64,000 nucleotides of DNA from Adenanthera pavonina. Taxonomy: Eukaryota; Streptophyta; Magnoliopsida; Fabales; Fabaceae. The notes under the pieces were generated by a model. It ran no database searches. It was not told the DNA's origin and saw only the letters and a program-made list of their open reading frames with translations. Position 1 is the stretch's first letter. Every line of letters begins with the position of its first letter. This document shows, one piece after another, positions 11,221 through 23,845 of this stretch. The stretch lies in NCBI GenBank assembly GCA_026686845.1, contig JAIVEN010000015.1, forward strand, positions 7,855,501 to 7,919,500. The letters are read 5' to 3'. The position numbers and the translations under genes are program-made.

Positions 11221-12230
11221 GCTGCCGCCAGAAATAATGTCATACACTAAAACGGAATTATCGCGATGTCTAAATTTTAATTTTAAGTTTTAACTAAGCC
11301 GTCCCATTTTTTTTATATAATTACAAAATATAATGAAGTAAAGAATACAGAAGTGAAGGAATTTAATTATGAGATATGAATTCTATTTACATCGTATTTT
11401 CTTATGTTACTAATATATGAATGGAATAAATTCAGTTTAATACTTTAATTTTTGTGCTTTATTCAAAGTTTGAAAGGTAAGTTGTATTATTTATAATTCT
11501 TAAATATTAACTTGTTACAAATTGTATATTTTTTATATATATTGATATTATTATTAATTAGAAAAAGGTATAATGTGTTGTAGAGAGTAAGTGAGTTGCA
11601 CTTAGCTAATGATTAATATTGCTTTCGATTATATATATATTGCCCGTATTTATTTTTATACATGTCTGTTGGCAAGAAAAAAGCTTTAATATATTTCTTA
11701 CATCAATATGTATCTATATATATGAAGATGCGGAGGCGTGCAAGTGGCAGGCAATGAATGGTCCACCTTCTATGGAGGGGCTATTTTTCCAACAGCTCCA
11801 AATTAAAAGATTGATTATTGAACCAATTTTTGTCAGTGGCTTGAAAGCATCATTGTCAAAATTTTGGTCCACCTATATTAAAATTCAAGAAATTCTTAGG
11901 ATGAACTTAAATAGCTAGATTTGTGTATAAATTTATTTAATTTATAAAAAAAATAATTAATTAAAGTAATTACATATAAATATGTAAAGTCATTAAAAAT
12001 AAACTTCATTAAAAAATATGTCTAATATTAACTTAATTTATTTATCTTATATGGATAATTTTCTTGAAAAGAATATTTCAATCTGTGAAAAATAAGTAAA
12101 TTCATACAGTTATGAAATGAAATGTAAAGCATAGATTAAGCACAATTTTTCTGGTGATATTCCCCGTATATATACTTTATATATTTATTTAATTAAAATC
12201 CAATGAATGCAAGTATGCCTGAAATATTAT
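11221..12230. other. AT-rich upstream region of the cis-prenyltransferase
   Basis: No gene is supported. A 99-codon open frame at 11619-11918 has no family features. The sequence is mostly A/T-rich with short (AT)n tracts. Confidence 0.5.
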
Positions 12231-13975
12231 GGTTAAGTGGTTTTGTTTACTCCAATAACTCTAATTGGTTAGAGAAAAAAGAGAAGTCTACCTAATATTT
12301 GACTCTAATTGGTATACTTCTTGAGAACTTCCTAAGAAATTAACTTGTTAGGAAGTTCAAGCATGATTTGCCTGTTTATTTTTTTTTTTAAATAAATATA
12401 TTATATTTTAATATTGAAGACATAAATACATTTTTAATTTCATAATTTTTTAAATAATTTTTCAAAAAATATTATAAAAGACTTGAGAAATAGAACTTTC
12501 ATTGATTTTACTTAAGAAATTTTACTTCTAAGCTAAGCTTGTCAAAAACTTCCATTTTTTACTTTTTAACAAGCAAGAATGATTCAATTATTTTTTGAGA
12601 AGTTCAACCTCCACTTATATCCCATACCAAGCAACCCTTAGACCATGGGCCTTAATGTAATTTTGATATTTTAATAAAATTTGGTATTCCCAAGAAATTA
12701 GTTCGATGGGGAGACGAATTCATTCCAGTGAGAAGAATGGCGATGTTAAAGTCATGATGCCAAGCTTAGTGACAGTAAAGAAAAGGTGGGACTCACTCGA
12801 TTCACAAGCAAGAGTCGATTTAGAAGATGAAGGTCTGATGGTGGATGAATGGTGACGAAGGAATAGTGGACAAATAGCGATGGAGGTTGGTGACCCATGT
12901 CGACAAAGGACAAACGGTGATGGTATACAATGGTGAGGGTCCGATGAGGGAGAACTAAATAAGGTTGAAGGGGAACGGCAATAAGGACTTTTGTATCTCA
13001 TTTACACTAGTGTGAAGGTCCTCACTCACTAAAATGGAGGTGATCCTCTTCACACCGATTTATGTGATCAGCTTCACTTAAGTGAAGCTGTGCTGGCCAA
13101 CCAAACGGGTTAACTCATGTAATGTAAAGCTCATTACCTCAAATAATCTCTTAATGTGAATGAACCAAACGAGCAGTCATATTCTGGTTAAGTGATTTTG
13201 TCTAATTCCATAACTTTAATTGGTTGGGGGTGGGGGGGGGGGGGAGAAGAAGTCTGCCTAATATTTAACTTTAATTGGTATACTTCTTGAGAACTTCCTA
13301 AGAAGTTAACTTGTTATGGAGTTCATGCATGATTTACTTGTTTATCTTTTATTTTTAAATAAATATATATTATATTTTAATATTGAAGACATAGATACAT
13401 TTTTAATTTCATAATTGTTTAAATAATTTTTTAACAAATATTATAAAAGACTTGAGAAGTAGAACTTTCATTGATTTTACTTAAGAAATTTTACTTCTCC
13501 AGTTAAGCTAAACTTGTCAAAAACTTCCATTTTTTATCTTAAACAAGCAAGAATGATTCAATTATTTTTTGAGAAGTTCAATCCCCCCTTATATTCCATA
13601 CCAACCAACCTTTAGACCATGGCCTTAATGCAATATTGATATTTTAATAAAATTTGGTATCCCCGATAAATTAGTTGTATGGGAAGTTCATGCATGATTT
13701 TATTTGTTTATTTTTTATTTTTAAATAAATATATTATATTTTAATGTTAAGTACATAAATGCTTTTTCAATTTCATATTTTTTTATAAAAAATTTTGGAA
13801 AAATATTATAAAGAAGTAGGACTTTCATTGGCTTTAATTGAAAAGTTATATTTCTCAAATTAAAGTCAGTTTCTCAGGAATTTCTATTTTTTTTAGACAA
13901 ATAAGAATAATAGAGTTATTTTCTAAGAAGTTCAACTTCTCCTATTACATCATCATACCAAGTAAACTCTTAAAT
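12231..13975. repeat. Direct repeat in about three copies
   Basis: Copy A (about 12231-12712) and copy B (about 13186-13683) share long collinear text starting GGTTAAGTG and including TTGGTATACTTCTTGAGAAC. Copy C (about 13684-13975) repeats the 3' half. Between A and B lies a 470-bp unrelated block with higher GC that ends in a phrase resembling MITE ends (GAACCAAACG). It is non-coding transposon-derived sequence; the superfamily is not determined. A G-homopolymer lies near 13227-13243. Confidence 0.65.
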
Positions 13976-14990
13976 ATGTAGGGTTCAATTCCTTACTGTT
14001 TATATGAAAAATGTCTTATTGGAATAAGTAAAACTCATTTTCGTAATTTCTGCTTTTCAAAAAAAATTAGTTTTAACTGTTGGTTAATATACTGATGTTG
14101 CACACCAAAAAAATGAAATGAAATGAACATATTTTTTTAAGTTGAAATTTATCCGCACAAAATTTTGTTGGTTGAAATTATTTCACCAAAATAAAATTTA
14201 TCAAATAATTATTAATATGATTAAAAATAGTATAATTCATTTTTTTCATATTTTTAATATATTATGTCAATTAATACATACAAATAAATCAATATATTTA
14301 AAATATGGGTTAGGATTTGAGATCATACAATCGAGACTCCAATTCCTCAAATACCTATAAAAATTTTATATACAGACACATAATATTTGGATATTTTGCT
14401 CATCCCTATGTTAAATTGTTAAATTACGGTGCGTTAAGCTTCAATATGAGATGTAGATTATATATAATGTTGCTAAAATGAATTACTATCTGAGCATCGA
14501 TATATAAGGCACATTTCTAATAAATTTATATTTCATAATATAAGATATTTTATAAATTATGTAATGTATTAATGTTTTATCCAAAATATTTCTGAAAAAG
14601 ATTGAAATTTAATTAATATTAGAGGGTTCAATTCATATGTCAATTACATTAATAAATGAGAGTAACTTAAAAAAATATCAAATTTTTTAAGTATTATTAT
14701 CATCCTTGATTTGTGTGTCATAATTAAAAATGTCTTATAAATTAAAACGGAAAGCATCTATTTTTAATTACTAAAATAATAAAAAAATGACAAGTATTTA
14801 ATTAAAAATAAAATTTATGGGCATCAAAATATAGCTTTTTTAATAAATGAAATAGAGTTATTCTCGTACACAAAATTAGCATATGCTCTTCAAGTGAATA
14901 GTAACGATCTATATCACCAATCGCAATAAAATCCAAGACTTTTTAAGCCAAGCATAACCAACTCCTTTTCATCGCACTGTCTTATTAATG
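13976..14990. other. AT-rich intergenic DNA, no gene seen
   Basis: No exon, terminal repeat or coding signal was found in this A/T-rich stretch. Confidence 0.5.
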
Positions 14991-14991
14991 T

Positions 14992-15500
14992 TAAGGGTGT
15001 TTAACCAATTTGTTAGCCTGACTCTATGTGGCATCTTGGATTGTTCTTGGAGCCTGAGTTAGGTTGGGCATAGAGCAAGTCCAGTCTCACCTGGTCCTGG
15101 TTTGCATATATATAATTTTATATGTTTTTTCAAATAATTTATATAATATTTTTTTAGATATAACATGTGAAATAAATTGGATATATCATTATTGTAAATA
15201 TTTTTAAAATTTAATTTAAAATTTTAGATTGATTTCTTAATATTATGTAAAAATAATGTATTATTATTAAATATTTATAATTTTAATAAATGTTATTTTT
15301 TATTATAATATTATTTTTAAGAAAATATATTTTAGATAAATATAATTATATTTTTGTTAATAAATAAAATTACCTTGTTTTTTATTTTTAAATACTTTTT
15401 AAAGACCGGGCCAACTCCTGTCTCATATACCGGGTTGACTCAATCTTCGGGTATCGGATTAACTATCAACTCAATTTTACCGGTCTTTGTGCACCCTCAC
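14992..15500. repeat. Possible non-autonomous hAT-like element
   Basis: The outer ends read AGGGTG and CACCCT with GGGCC/CCGGTT-rich subterminal parts and an A/T-rich core. The layout resembles other such elements in the window. No target duplication could be matched, so the limits are uncertain. Confidence 0.35.
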
Positions 15501-15539
15501 TTACTATATACAATATCTGTGTATGTATAATAACCAGTG

Positions 15540-16780
15540 TTCACAAAATGAGATTGGATCATCCGATTGGACTGAGAATTGGTACCTAGTCCGATCTAAT
15601 CATAGATTTCAACCAGCTTTTCCCATAATAAGTTGAAAACCAGTCAAACTAGTCACGAACCGGTGTTGAATCAGTATAAAACTGATTGCACTGGTATAAT
15701 TTTCTTAAAATTTTTCTAATATTTTTATTTTTAAGATAAAATAATATTATTTTTAATGCTAAACATTATTTTTTTGTATAAATTTTTTTTCTATATTATA
15801 ATATTGTATAAGTATTATTATATTACTTAATTATTAATAATAATAAATTTACTTAACAAATAATATGAAAAAAGAATATTAATTGACTATTTTGAACATT
15901 GTTGTCAAAACCGAATCGGACCGATGGGTTCGACCAGTCAAACCAGGAACCAGTACTTGGTTCAATCCATTTAAGGAAGATGATCGCCACAGTTTAAAAC
16001 TGGTGAAAACCAATCAAAAACTGGTGAAACCAGCCTTGAACCGGTTCTGAACCGATTTGAACAAATCTTATATATATATTTTAATATTTGTAAAATATTT
16101 TTGTAGTTTTTAAGATAAAATAATATCATTTTTAGTACAAAATATTTTTTCTTTATATATTATAATATTATATAAGCATTATTATAATATATAACTAATA
16201 TAAGTTATATTATTAATTATAAATAATATGATAATAGATTATTAATTTATTATTTTGAACTCAAAATATGATTATAGATTAATATTAACTTATTTAGATT
16301 TAAATATTGAGTTATGAAACTTATTAATAATTTGTTTGTGGTGAATAAGAGATTAATAATTTAATATTATTTAATTTGAGATTTTAATTAAGTTATAAAA
16401 TTTGTTTAAACTTATATCATTTGTTTTAAACATATTATTTTAATTACTATTAGTTCGACCCCAATTCGATCTTAGTTGAACAATTGAACCTTAAACCAAT
16501 ACCTTGTCTAATTCAATATCCGATCCGATTCTGACAACATTGATTTTGAATTCAAAATATAATTATAGATAAATATTAATTTATTTAAATTTTAATATTA
16601 GTTTATGAAACTTATTAATAATATTTTTAATTTTATATATAATATATAAATTAAAAAAATATTAAATTTATTATTACCAACTTAATTTCAGTTGAACCAC
16701 AAAATGAATCATTAAATATTAAATTAGTGTCTTTATCATCTATTTTTTGAACCTGGATAATAAGTCACCGCTTCACAGTA
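15540..16780. mobile_element. Older MITE interrupted by a related hAT element
   Basis: The flanks of the 15897-16542 element carry sequence that matches the inside of that same element. For example, the block after 16543 (TTTTGAATTCAAAATATAAT) mirrors 16254-16273. The left flank has ACCAGTCAAACTAGTC-like subterminal wording. The interpretation is an older copy of the family into which a younger copy inserted. Outer limits are approximate. Confidence 0.5.
15897..16542. mobile_element. hAT-type MITE with perfect 8-bp target duplication
   Basis: The element begins CATTGTTGTCAAAACCGAAT and ends in ATTCTGACAACATTG, forming imperfect inverted repeats of about 25 bp. It is flanked by ATTTTGAA on both sides (15889-15896 and 16543-16550), the 8-bp duplication expected of hAT transposons. 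It has no coding capacity. Confidence 0.8.
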
Positions 16781-17017
16781 TTATTATATTTTGTATTTAA
16801 ATTGGGAAGACGAGTGATATACCGTATTCGCAAGTTGCTTGTGCAGGGATAACCTCACATTACAAATAGAAATTTCTCACAAAAAGTCATAACTGCAAAC
16901 CTTTTAGTCCATTTTTTAATTTGGACCATAAAAAGTTGCGCCCATAACTTGCTATCCGTATGTCCCGATCCCTATTTCAAGTTTTAAAGAAAAAGAAAAA
17001 ATTACTTATGAGGATGT

Positions 17018-17375
17018 TAAGGCTTGTTTGTCTAGTTTTCTATTTAATTATTCTTAAAATAATTTTATATAATTATTTTTTAAAATAAGAAGATAAAAAA
17101 ATTTATTTAAATAATTATTATCAAAATTATAATTAATAAGTATTAACTGAGTTATTCAAAATTTAAAATTTTATCATTAATAAGGTGAGTATTATCCACA
17201 TTTTTTGTGTTTTTTAAAAAAAATGTCAAATACTTTAAATATATTTTAAGTTTTCTATTTTTTTATTTTTCTCTTTTTATAACATTTTATAAAAAAACAG
17301 GTTTATTGAATAAGATTTTTAATTTTTCTATTTTCATAAATATAAAAATTATTATAAAAGCATGAATCAAACATA
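17018..17375. repeat. AT-rich MITE-like repeat
   Basis: The left end GGCTTGTTTGTC and right end ATCAAACATACTC form weak inverted repeats. The interior is extremely A/T-rich and resembles the elements at 50213-50827. It is non-coding. Confidence 0.5.
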
Positions 17376-18345
17376 CTCTTACTTTCTATATATATATATA
17401 TATATATAAACCTACTATAATTTTGAATAAAAAAATATAGATATAATGAGTACTTGTTGGGAATAATGTTGGAAGTTCCGAAAGAAAAACACTTTTATGT
17501 ATAATTATATTTATAACATTGAAACTCTATTTGGATAAATGTTCAAAAATTGTTGTGTAATGGTATTTTATAGTCCTATGTGCTTTTGTAGAAATGGGAG
17601 AGAACCACATTTGTGAATTCCAAGTATTTAGTTATAAATTTTTTATAAAGTGATTTAATTCTAAGTGTTATAGATCTAAAGTGATTTTGATAAATAATAT
17701 CTAAACAAAATCAATTCTCTTAAAATAATTTTTTTTAAAAAATTTCAAATAGAAATTATGATTAGTCAAACTAACATTTACTTAAAAAATCAATTTTAAG
17801 TACACTTTTATCCTAATTCCCGTTTGTCCAACTCCAATTCAAAAGGCACTTAGTCCTTTATTAATCTAAATTTTAAGGTTTTTATGTTAATTTTTTTTTT
17901 AAAAAGTCAGTTTTCTTTACCTTTTCTGAAACGTGAGGCAGCGGACTAGCCATTAATTTAGGAGAAACTAAGGCCTATATGACTTGTGGGGTTGCATTCT
18001 ACTGGGAGGTATCTATATCATTGAGTGTGATTGCGTATATGCTAAGGAGAGAGGTATCCATTGTCGGGTTGCGGACGTAGGAAAATGGCAAAGTTAAGAA
18101 ATGGTTTCAGGTAGGACACCACAAGCATATTGATTGGACTAACTGAGGATCTTCGGGAGATTACTAGGACAATCTTCCCTTGAGCGGTTTCAATAATCTC
18201 CACGTGTTTGTATGCATTTTCATTTGCGTCCTGAGCCGCTCATGTTTTAGCCGTGAAATGAGGGGCTTCGGTCCTCTCCTCAATACTGGTAATCTCCACC
18301 ACGTGTTTCAATAATACTTTACAATATTGTTTTTTGGAAAAACCC
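17376..18345. other. Intergenic DNA, no gene seen
   Basis: An (AT)n tract lies at about 17386-17408. The part 17930-18300 has more balanced composition, but no frame or family could be recognised. Confidence 0.5.
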
Positions 18346-18685
18346 ATATGAGGAGTTTCCAAGGAAAATATTTCTAAAGAAGTAATCTCAATAATTGAAA
18401 TTTCTTAAAACAACATAGGTTCTTAGAGATTAAAAAAAGTTAGTTGAGTTAAAATATCCATTTTTCCTCCTTCCTTTCTTCTTTCCTTTTTGGTGTGGAT
18501 AACGTTGCCGAAACTCTGACAAATCCCTTAAAAGCTCCTTAGCAGTAAAAAAAAGTTAGTTGGAACAAAATACCCTTCCTTCCTCTTTCCTTTCCTCTTT
18601 CCCTCACCAACACTAGTGGCATGTGACATCATCAGAGATTCGACACCGGTGCCAGAATAGTGAGATATCCTCACTTGGGAAATAA

Positions 18686-19521
18686 TGCCCCGTTTGGTTT
18701 GCAGAAGTATTTGTGAAGGAAGTGGAAAAGGAAATGGAAGTGGAAATAGAAATGGAAGTGGAAGAGGAAGTGGGGTTTAAAAGTGTGTTTGGTGTGCCAT
18801 GGAAATCCAAAATAATTTGTATTTATAATGCATGTTTATAATATTAAAAGACCAAAATACCCCTTTCTCAAAAAAAATAAAACCATCCAGCAGTCATCAA
18901 ACTCGCTATTTACCACTAGTGATGTTGTTGAAGACCAGTCCACCAAAGAAATCATTTTTGGTGAAGAACAACAATCAAACACATAAATCCAACAAATCAA
19001 AGCAAAAACAAACCCTAATTTTTCAAACTCAAAATCTAGAATGAATACGTTGAGAAATTGCGAAAGTTGAGGAATCGGTGGTTTGTTGCTTTGCTGTTTC
19101 ACATGTTCGATAGCATTGAAGAGGATCGACGGAGGCCATGGTTGATGATGAAGATGATGCTGTGAACACACCTATCCACTATTAAAGGCATCCCATTGCG
19201 GAACCCAGACCAGAACGACAGAATAGGACGATGCTAACATGTTGAGTGCTTTTAACAAAGTACATCAACACCATTTGGTTGCTAGTCAGAGGTTGGTGGT
19301 GCTAGAGAGCTCGCCAGAGATGGTCATTGAAGATGGTCACCGGAGATGTCCGAACCATGGGTTCAAGTTTGACTGTGTTTTTGAAGGGGCAGGGGCAAAG
19401 GCATTTTGATGGAACTCAGGTTCCATGGAAGTGTAGTTAAGGTGTACCAAACAAACAAATATGTGGATTCCACCTTCACTTCCATTTCCTTCCTCAGAGT
19501 TCTAGCGAACCAAATGGGGCA
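18686..19521. mobile_element. PIF/Harbinger-type MITE nested in the foldback element
   Basis: The element begins TGCCCCGTTTGGTTTGC and ends GAACCAAATGGGGCA, with TAA on both sides (18683-18685 and 19522-19524). These inverted ends and the TAA duplication are typical of PIF/Harbinger. At 836 bp it is long for a MITE and may carry filler DNA. Confidence 0.8.
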
Positions 19522-19529
19522 TAAGTTAT

Positions 19530-19940
19530 CTTCAATTGGAAAATTAGTTATTTACACTTAGGAAATTATCTCCATTTGAAAAATTAATTATTTCCACTTG
19601 AGAAACTAGTTTTCTATACTTGAAAAATTAATTGTGTCTAGTTGGAAATTTGATATATAGTAGCTAATTTTCCAATTGTAAACAACTAATTTTTCAAGGG
19701 AAAATAACTAATTTTCCAATGAAGGTAACTAATTTTTCAAGTGAAGAAAACTAATTTTCAAATAGATATAACTAATTTTCTAAGTGGGGATAATTAATTT
19801 CTTAAGTGGAGATAACTAATTATCCAACTAATGATAACTGATTTTCTAAGTGGGAATAATTAATTTCCTATTGGAGATAACTAATTTTTCAAATGAAGAT
19901 AACTAATTTTTTAACTAAAGATAACTAGTTTCTCAAGTAA
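19530..19940. repeat. Degenerate 22-24 bp minisatellite with strand switch
   Basis: About 17 imperfect units of AACTAATTTTCCAAGTGGAG and variants are visible. Units left of about 19660 run in one orientation (TTAGTTAT, CACTTG...) and those to the right in the other, so the array itself is a large imperfect palindrome. Confidence 0.75.
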
Positions 19941-20224
19941 AAATATCTCATTGTTCTAACACCAGTGTTGGAGCTCCAGTGATGTCACCAGTTGTTAGAG
20001 CTCTGGCAATGTTGCCAGTAGTCGAAGCTTCGGCGAAGTCACTAGCACTGGTGAGGAAAGGATGAAAGGGGAGAGGGAGGAAAGGAGAGAAGGAAAAGAA
20101 ACATTTTGGTTCAACTAACTTTTTTTTTATTACCTCTATGAATCTAAATCTTTTTAAGTGATTTCAATTATTTGAGTTCCTCATTTGAAAATATTTTTCT
20201 TGGGAGATCCTCATACGAGATTTA

Positions 20225-21321
20225 AGGGTGGGGAAAAAAACCCGGTCCAGGTGAACCCGGTCTAACCCGAGGAAGCTCGGTCTTGTGTGAACCCGGTCTA
20301 AGTAACCTGGGACCAAAACCTTATGTTTAGGTCAGGCTGACTGATTGGGTTAGACCAGGCCACGGGTTAGCTCATTTGACCACTTGGTCCAACCAGGTTC
20401 GGTGGTATTCCTTTTTTTTTTTAAATAAATATATATATCATATTTATGCCGCCCTCATCTACTATGCCCGACCTCCTCATTTTTCTCTGCTGCCATCGCT
20501 ATCCTCATTCTGGCTCTTCTCTCCTTTCCTTCATCATGACCTTACCGTGGCTTCCTTACTCTCATCTCTTTGTCACCTTTCCCTCTCTTCCTCTTCTCTC
20601 CTCCGTTGCCATTCCCTCTCTTCTTGTTTTTTCGTCAATCTTTGCAGTGGAAGACACAGATCTATGTTCATCCATGCTTAGCTCTTGCCCTCACCCATCA
20701 AGCCTCCAAGTATTACCTACTAATTGAAGGAAGACGCTGATATGTGAAGTGGAAGACAATCTATAAAATGGAATTGTGGTGAGAGCTTTGTGCCAATGGA
20801 AGGAAGGCGCTAGAATACTGAAGGATGCTTGTGCGATTAAGACTAGTGGTTTTTTTTTCCTGCTTTGATGATTTATGGTCTTTTTCTTATTTTGTATTTT
20901 TATATGTAGTGTTTCCTTTTTGTTTTTTTTTCTGATTTGAAGATTTGTGGCCTTTTTTTTCTTTTTCATTTGATGGTTTGTGTGTTTCTAATTCTTTGTT
21001 GAGAAAGTTTTTGGATAATTTAATTTCTGATCGTTATAATTTACAATCAAATGAATGGCATTTGACACTAGATTTGAGGATACTAGATAAGAAGAGATTT
21101 GATTGTGGTTAATATTGGCTTTATCTCTATCTTCTGATTACGTTTCTTTCCTTCACCTTCATTTGTTTTTTTCTTTTATTTAAAATCAAGCAAAGGTTCA
21201 GAGTATTGAACCCAGTACAACCCGAGGACTAGTTTGACCCGATCTTGCCTATGAACTCCTCAACAAGACTAGACTTCGAGTTGCTAATAAACCTAGTTTA
21301 GCTCGGTCTTCCCCTGCCCCT
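20225..21321. mobile_element. Possible hAT-like element with GC-rich filler
   Basis: The left end AAGGGTGGGGAA pairs with the right end TTCCCCTGCCCCT as short inverted repeats. Subterminal parts hold AACCCGGTCTAACCCGAGG-like phrases. The interior 20430-20700 has balanced, C/T-rich, gene-like composition and open frames in two registers, but no recognisable protein. No clear target duplication was found. Confidence 0.45.
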
Positions 21322-22500
21322 AATGAAATTTTCCCTTGTTTCTTCTTACGCATGATCATCCACCCTTCATCAAGAAAGAATCGAACCTTTAAAACGAGCG
21401 TATCATTTTGGGATGGAGCAGCCAATCGGAAGGATGTCATGCTGCCGCGTGGGCACGTCACTCCAAATATAAGAAATGAATCCAATGTGCTTCTTAAAAA
21501 TGTGCTGACGCATTGCGTCTCAATCGTTAAGATAGATTTTATTTTTTAATCAATTTTCATTTAATTATTTATCTTTAACAAAACGAGATGTAAAATTAAA
21601 ATCAACTTTTAATTCTAATTATTAATTTATAAAAATAACGAATTAATTAACTTTGAAAAAAAAAAGAATAAAATATGGACTATTCAAATTGTATCTTAAT
21701 AATCCAAATAAATCTGATCATGGGATTTAATCATATGAATTAATCATTGAGAGACTGCCCAAGAAGAACGGATTGCTGGAGGAGAGTGGTGAATATTCCC
21801 AGAATTTGGCATGACTTCGTCACATCTTGCGGACATGACTAAAATGAAACTGTACACAGCACAAAGGAAATGCACGGGTAAATAAATATTGGAGGTGGTG
21901 TATTATATTCACTCACATATATCTAACTGGTCCTCATGGACGACCCGACCAGGTGCTCAAAAGCTACATGAAACCAATGGATGGGATTTAAAATTATGAC
22001 AAGCTGATTTTGAGGTTAAGAGAAGAAGTTGATGGTTCGTGTCCTAATTAGGAGACCGCAACTTGGTAAGAGATTATAATGGTAATTGGATTATATGTGG
22101 ACCGGCCCGCAAACATGTATTTTCTAAAAAAAAAAATTTGTAATTTTTTTATATAATTATTTATATTAATATAACTAATTATTATCATAATTTATCAAAA
22201 TAAGATAATGTTTAAATTTTATAATTTATATATCACCAATTTAAAAAAATTGGATTTTTTTTTTATGATTGAGAAATTTAAAATTTAGAATTGGAAATGG
22301 GAGGTATGAGATTGTAATCAAAATAGATGTATTGTTTAGAATAAGAGAAAGAGTGTTTGTCTTGTAGTATTAAAAAAAACAAAACATACGGTCGGCTAGG
22401 CTTGTGGGGGTTTTGGGCTTGTTTAGATTGGCCTAAAATTCCTTTTTTATTTAAACTCCAATTTTTAAAGCTTAATCATCCATTTTTATTGGGCTAAGTT
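21322..22500. other. Intergenic DNA, no gene seen
   Basis: No exon chain is supported. The stretch 21400-21500 has moderate GC and overlapping short frames on both strands without family features. The stretch 22090-22300 is A/T-rich. Confidence 0.5.
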
Positions 22501-23090
22501 GGTCAGTCTATTGGACTTAATTCATATTACCGATTCTGCTTACAAGGTACATCTAACCTGGATTAATTTGGGCCCATGGACTTTGTTGGATCCTTGCTGA
22601 TTAAAAAAATCTAACAATCCAAAGAAATTCAACATGCTTCTTTTTCCACCCATAATACATACATCATTTTAATACAAATAACATATATACCAAGTGGCCA
22701 ATAGTGTGAAATTGACTTATACCTTTGAGAGTGTGGTTTTGATTCCATCATTAATGTGAAGATTTTGCTGGTCCTTCAGTTTTAAATGATCAGCCTGTCG
22801 GACTTAATTCATATTATCGATTCTGCTTACAAGGTACAACTAACTTGGATTAATTTAGGCCCATGGACTTTGTTGGGTCCTTGCTAATTAAAAAATCTAA
22901 CAATCCAAAGAAATTCAACGTGCTTCTTTTTCCACCCACAATACAGTACATCATTTCAATACAAATAACATATATACCAAGTGGCCACAGATAATTAGTC
23001 TGGTTAGTGTGAAATTGACTTATACCTTTGAGATTGTGGTTCTTATTCCATCATTGATGTGAAGATTTTGCTGGTCCTCCAGTTTTAAAT
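22501..23090. repeat. Tandem duplication, unit about 287-303 bp
   Basis: Copy 1 (22501-22787) is followed directly by copy 2 (22788-23090). They share long identical blocks, for example GATTCTGCTTACAAGGTACA and CATATATACCAAGTGGCCA. Copy 2 carries an extra block of about 15 bp near 22988-23003. It is non-coding. Confidence 0.9.
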
Positions 23091-23494
23091 ATAGGACATC
23101 TTTCGGAAGTAATATTTGATCCAAAACATAGGACATCTTATAGGACTATTTGTTGCATTAATTATTTTTTTCATTTTTACCCATAGTTTTTAATTAAGAG
23201 GTGAAAGATAAATGTTATGGGAAGTATGAGAAATAATGTAATTAATAAATATAAATGATAAAAAATATTGAAATTTATTGACAAATTTAATAATCTAACT
23301 TTTTTTTCTTAAGATGTGTAAAGTAGTTGAAAAAGTCTTACAATTAGGATCAAAGGGAGTAATTTATAAGTAATTGGTGATACAAAAAATTATAAGAATC
23401 TCTATAGGCATTTATAAACAGTGAAATTTATCCGGACTTTAGTGAGCTATTGAAATCCAGCCTACTTAAATTTTTAAGAAACTAAGATATATAG

Positions 23495-23845
23495 AGCTTA
23501 TTTGGATAAAAAGAATAAGCATGTATGAGGGAGTATAATTATATATTTTGTAAAATTGTCAAACATATCAACTTTTTAATAAATATTTATGTCTCAAATA
23601 AGTGATTATGAGAAAACTGATTTTTTCTGCTTATAATAATTAATTATTTTCCCATAATTACTTATTTCACTTCTCCTTTTTATTATCTATTCGATAATTA
23701 CTTAAACTCTTAAAATCTAAACACATTTCTTTTCTTAAAATTATTTATAAATTAAAAATATTTAAACACAAATCACTTTTAATATAATTAGTTATCTTTA
23801 TAATTAATTATGGATAAACTAATTCAAAGAAACCATACTAATAGT
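23495..23845. repeat. Dispersed AT-rich MITE-like repeat (copy B)
   Basis: Collinear with 10030-10395. Both share TTATGTCTCAAATAAGTG, ACTTATTTCACTT and a CTAAACA..TTTTCTT phrase. It is more A/T-rich than copy A. Confidence 0.6.

Larger units (their letters stand above)
18346..20218. mobile_element. Foldback-like element with long inverted repeats and minisatellite core
   Basis: The left arm (about 18346-18685) and right arm (about 19925-20218) are inverted copies of each other over roughly 300 bp. Each has the same order of landmarks: ATGAGGA end, AATAATTGAAAT, AAAAAGTTAGTTG, a C/T-rich block, then CACTAGTG-like and GAGATAT blocks. The left arm has an extra internal duplication of the AAAAAGTTAGTTG block. 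Between the arms, 19530-19940 is an array of a 22-24 base unit around AACTAATTTTCCAAGTGGAG. A separate MITE is inserted at 18686-19521. The layout fits a Foldback or long-TIR Mutator-like element. No transposase is present. Confidence 0.7.

Noticed and set aside
14992..15500. Confident hAT call from AGGGTG/CACCCT ends
   Set aside because: No 8-bp target duplication could be matched, so it is reported only as a low-confidence repeat.
20446..20727. Two overlapping Leu/Ser-rich frames that resemble a secreted or membrane protein
   Set aside because: C/T-rich filler inside a probable transposon; both frames are hydrophobic only because of base composition.
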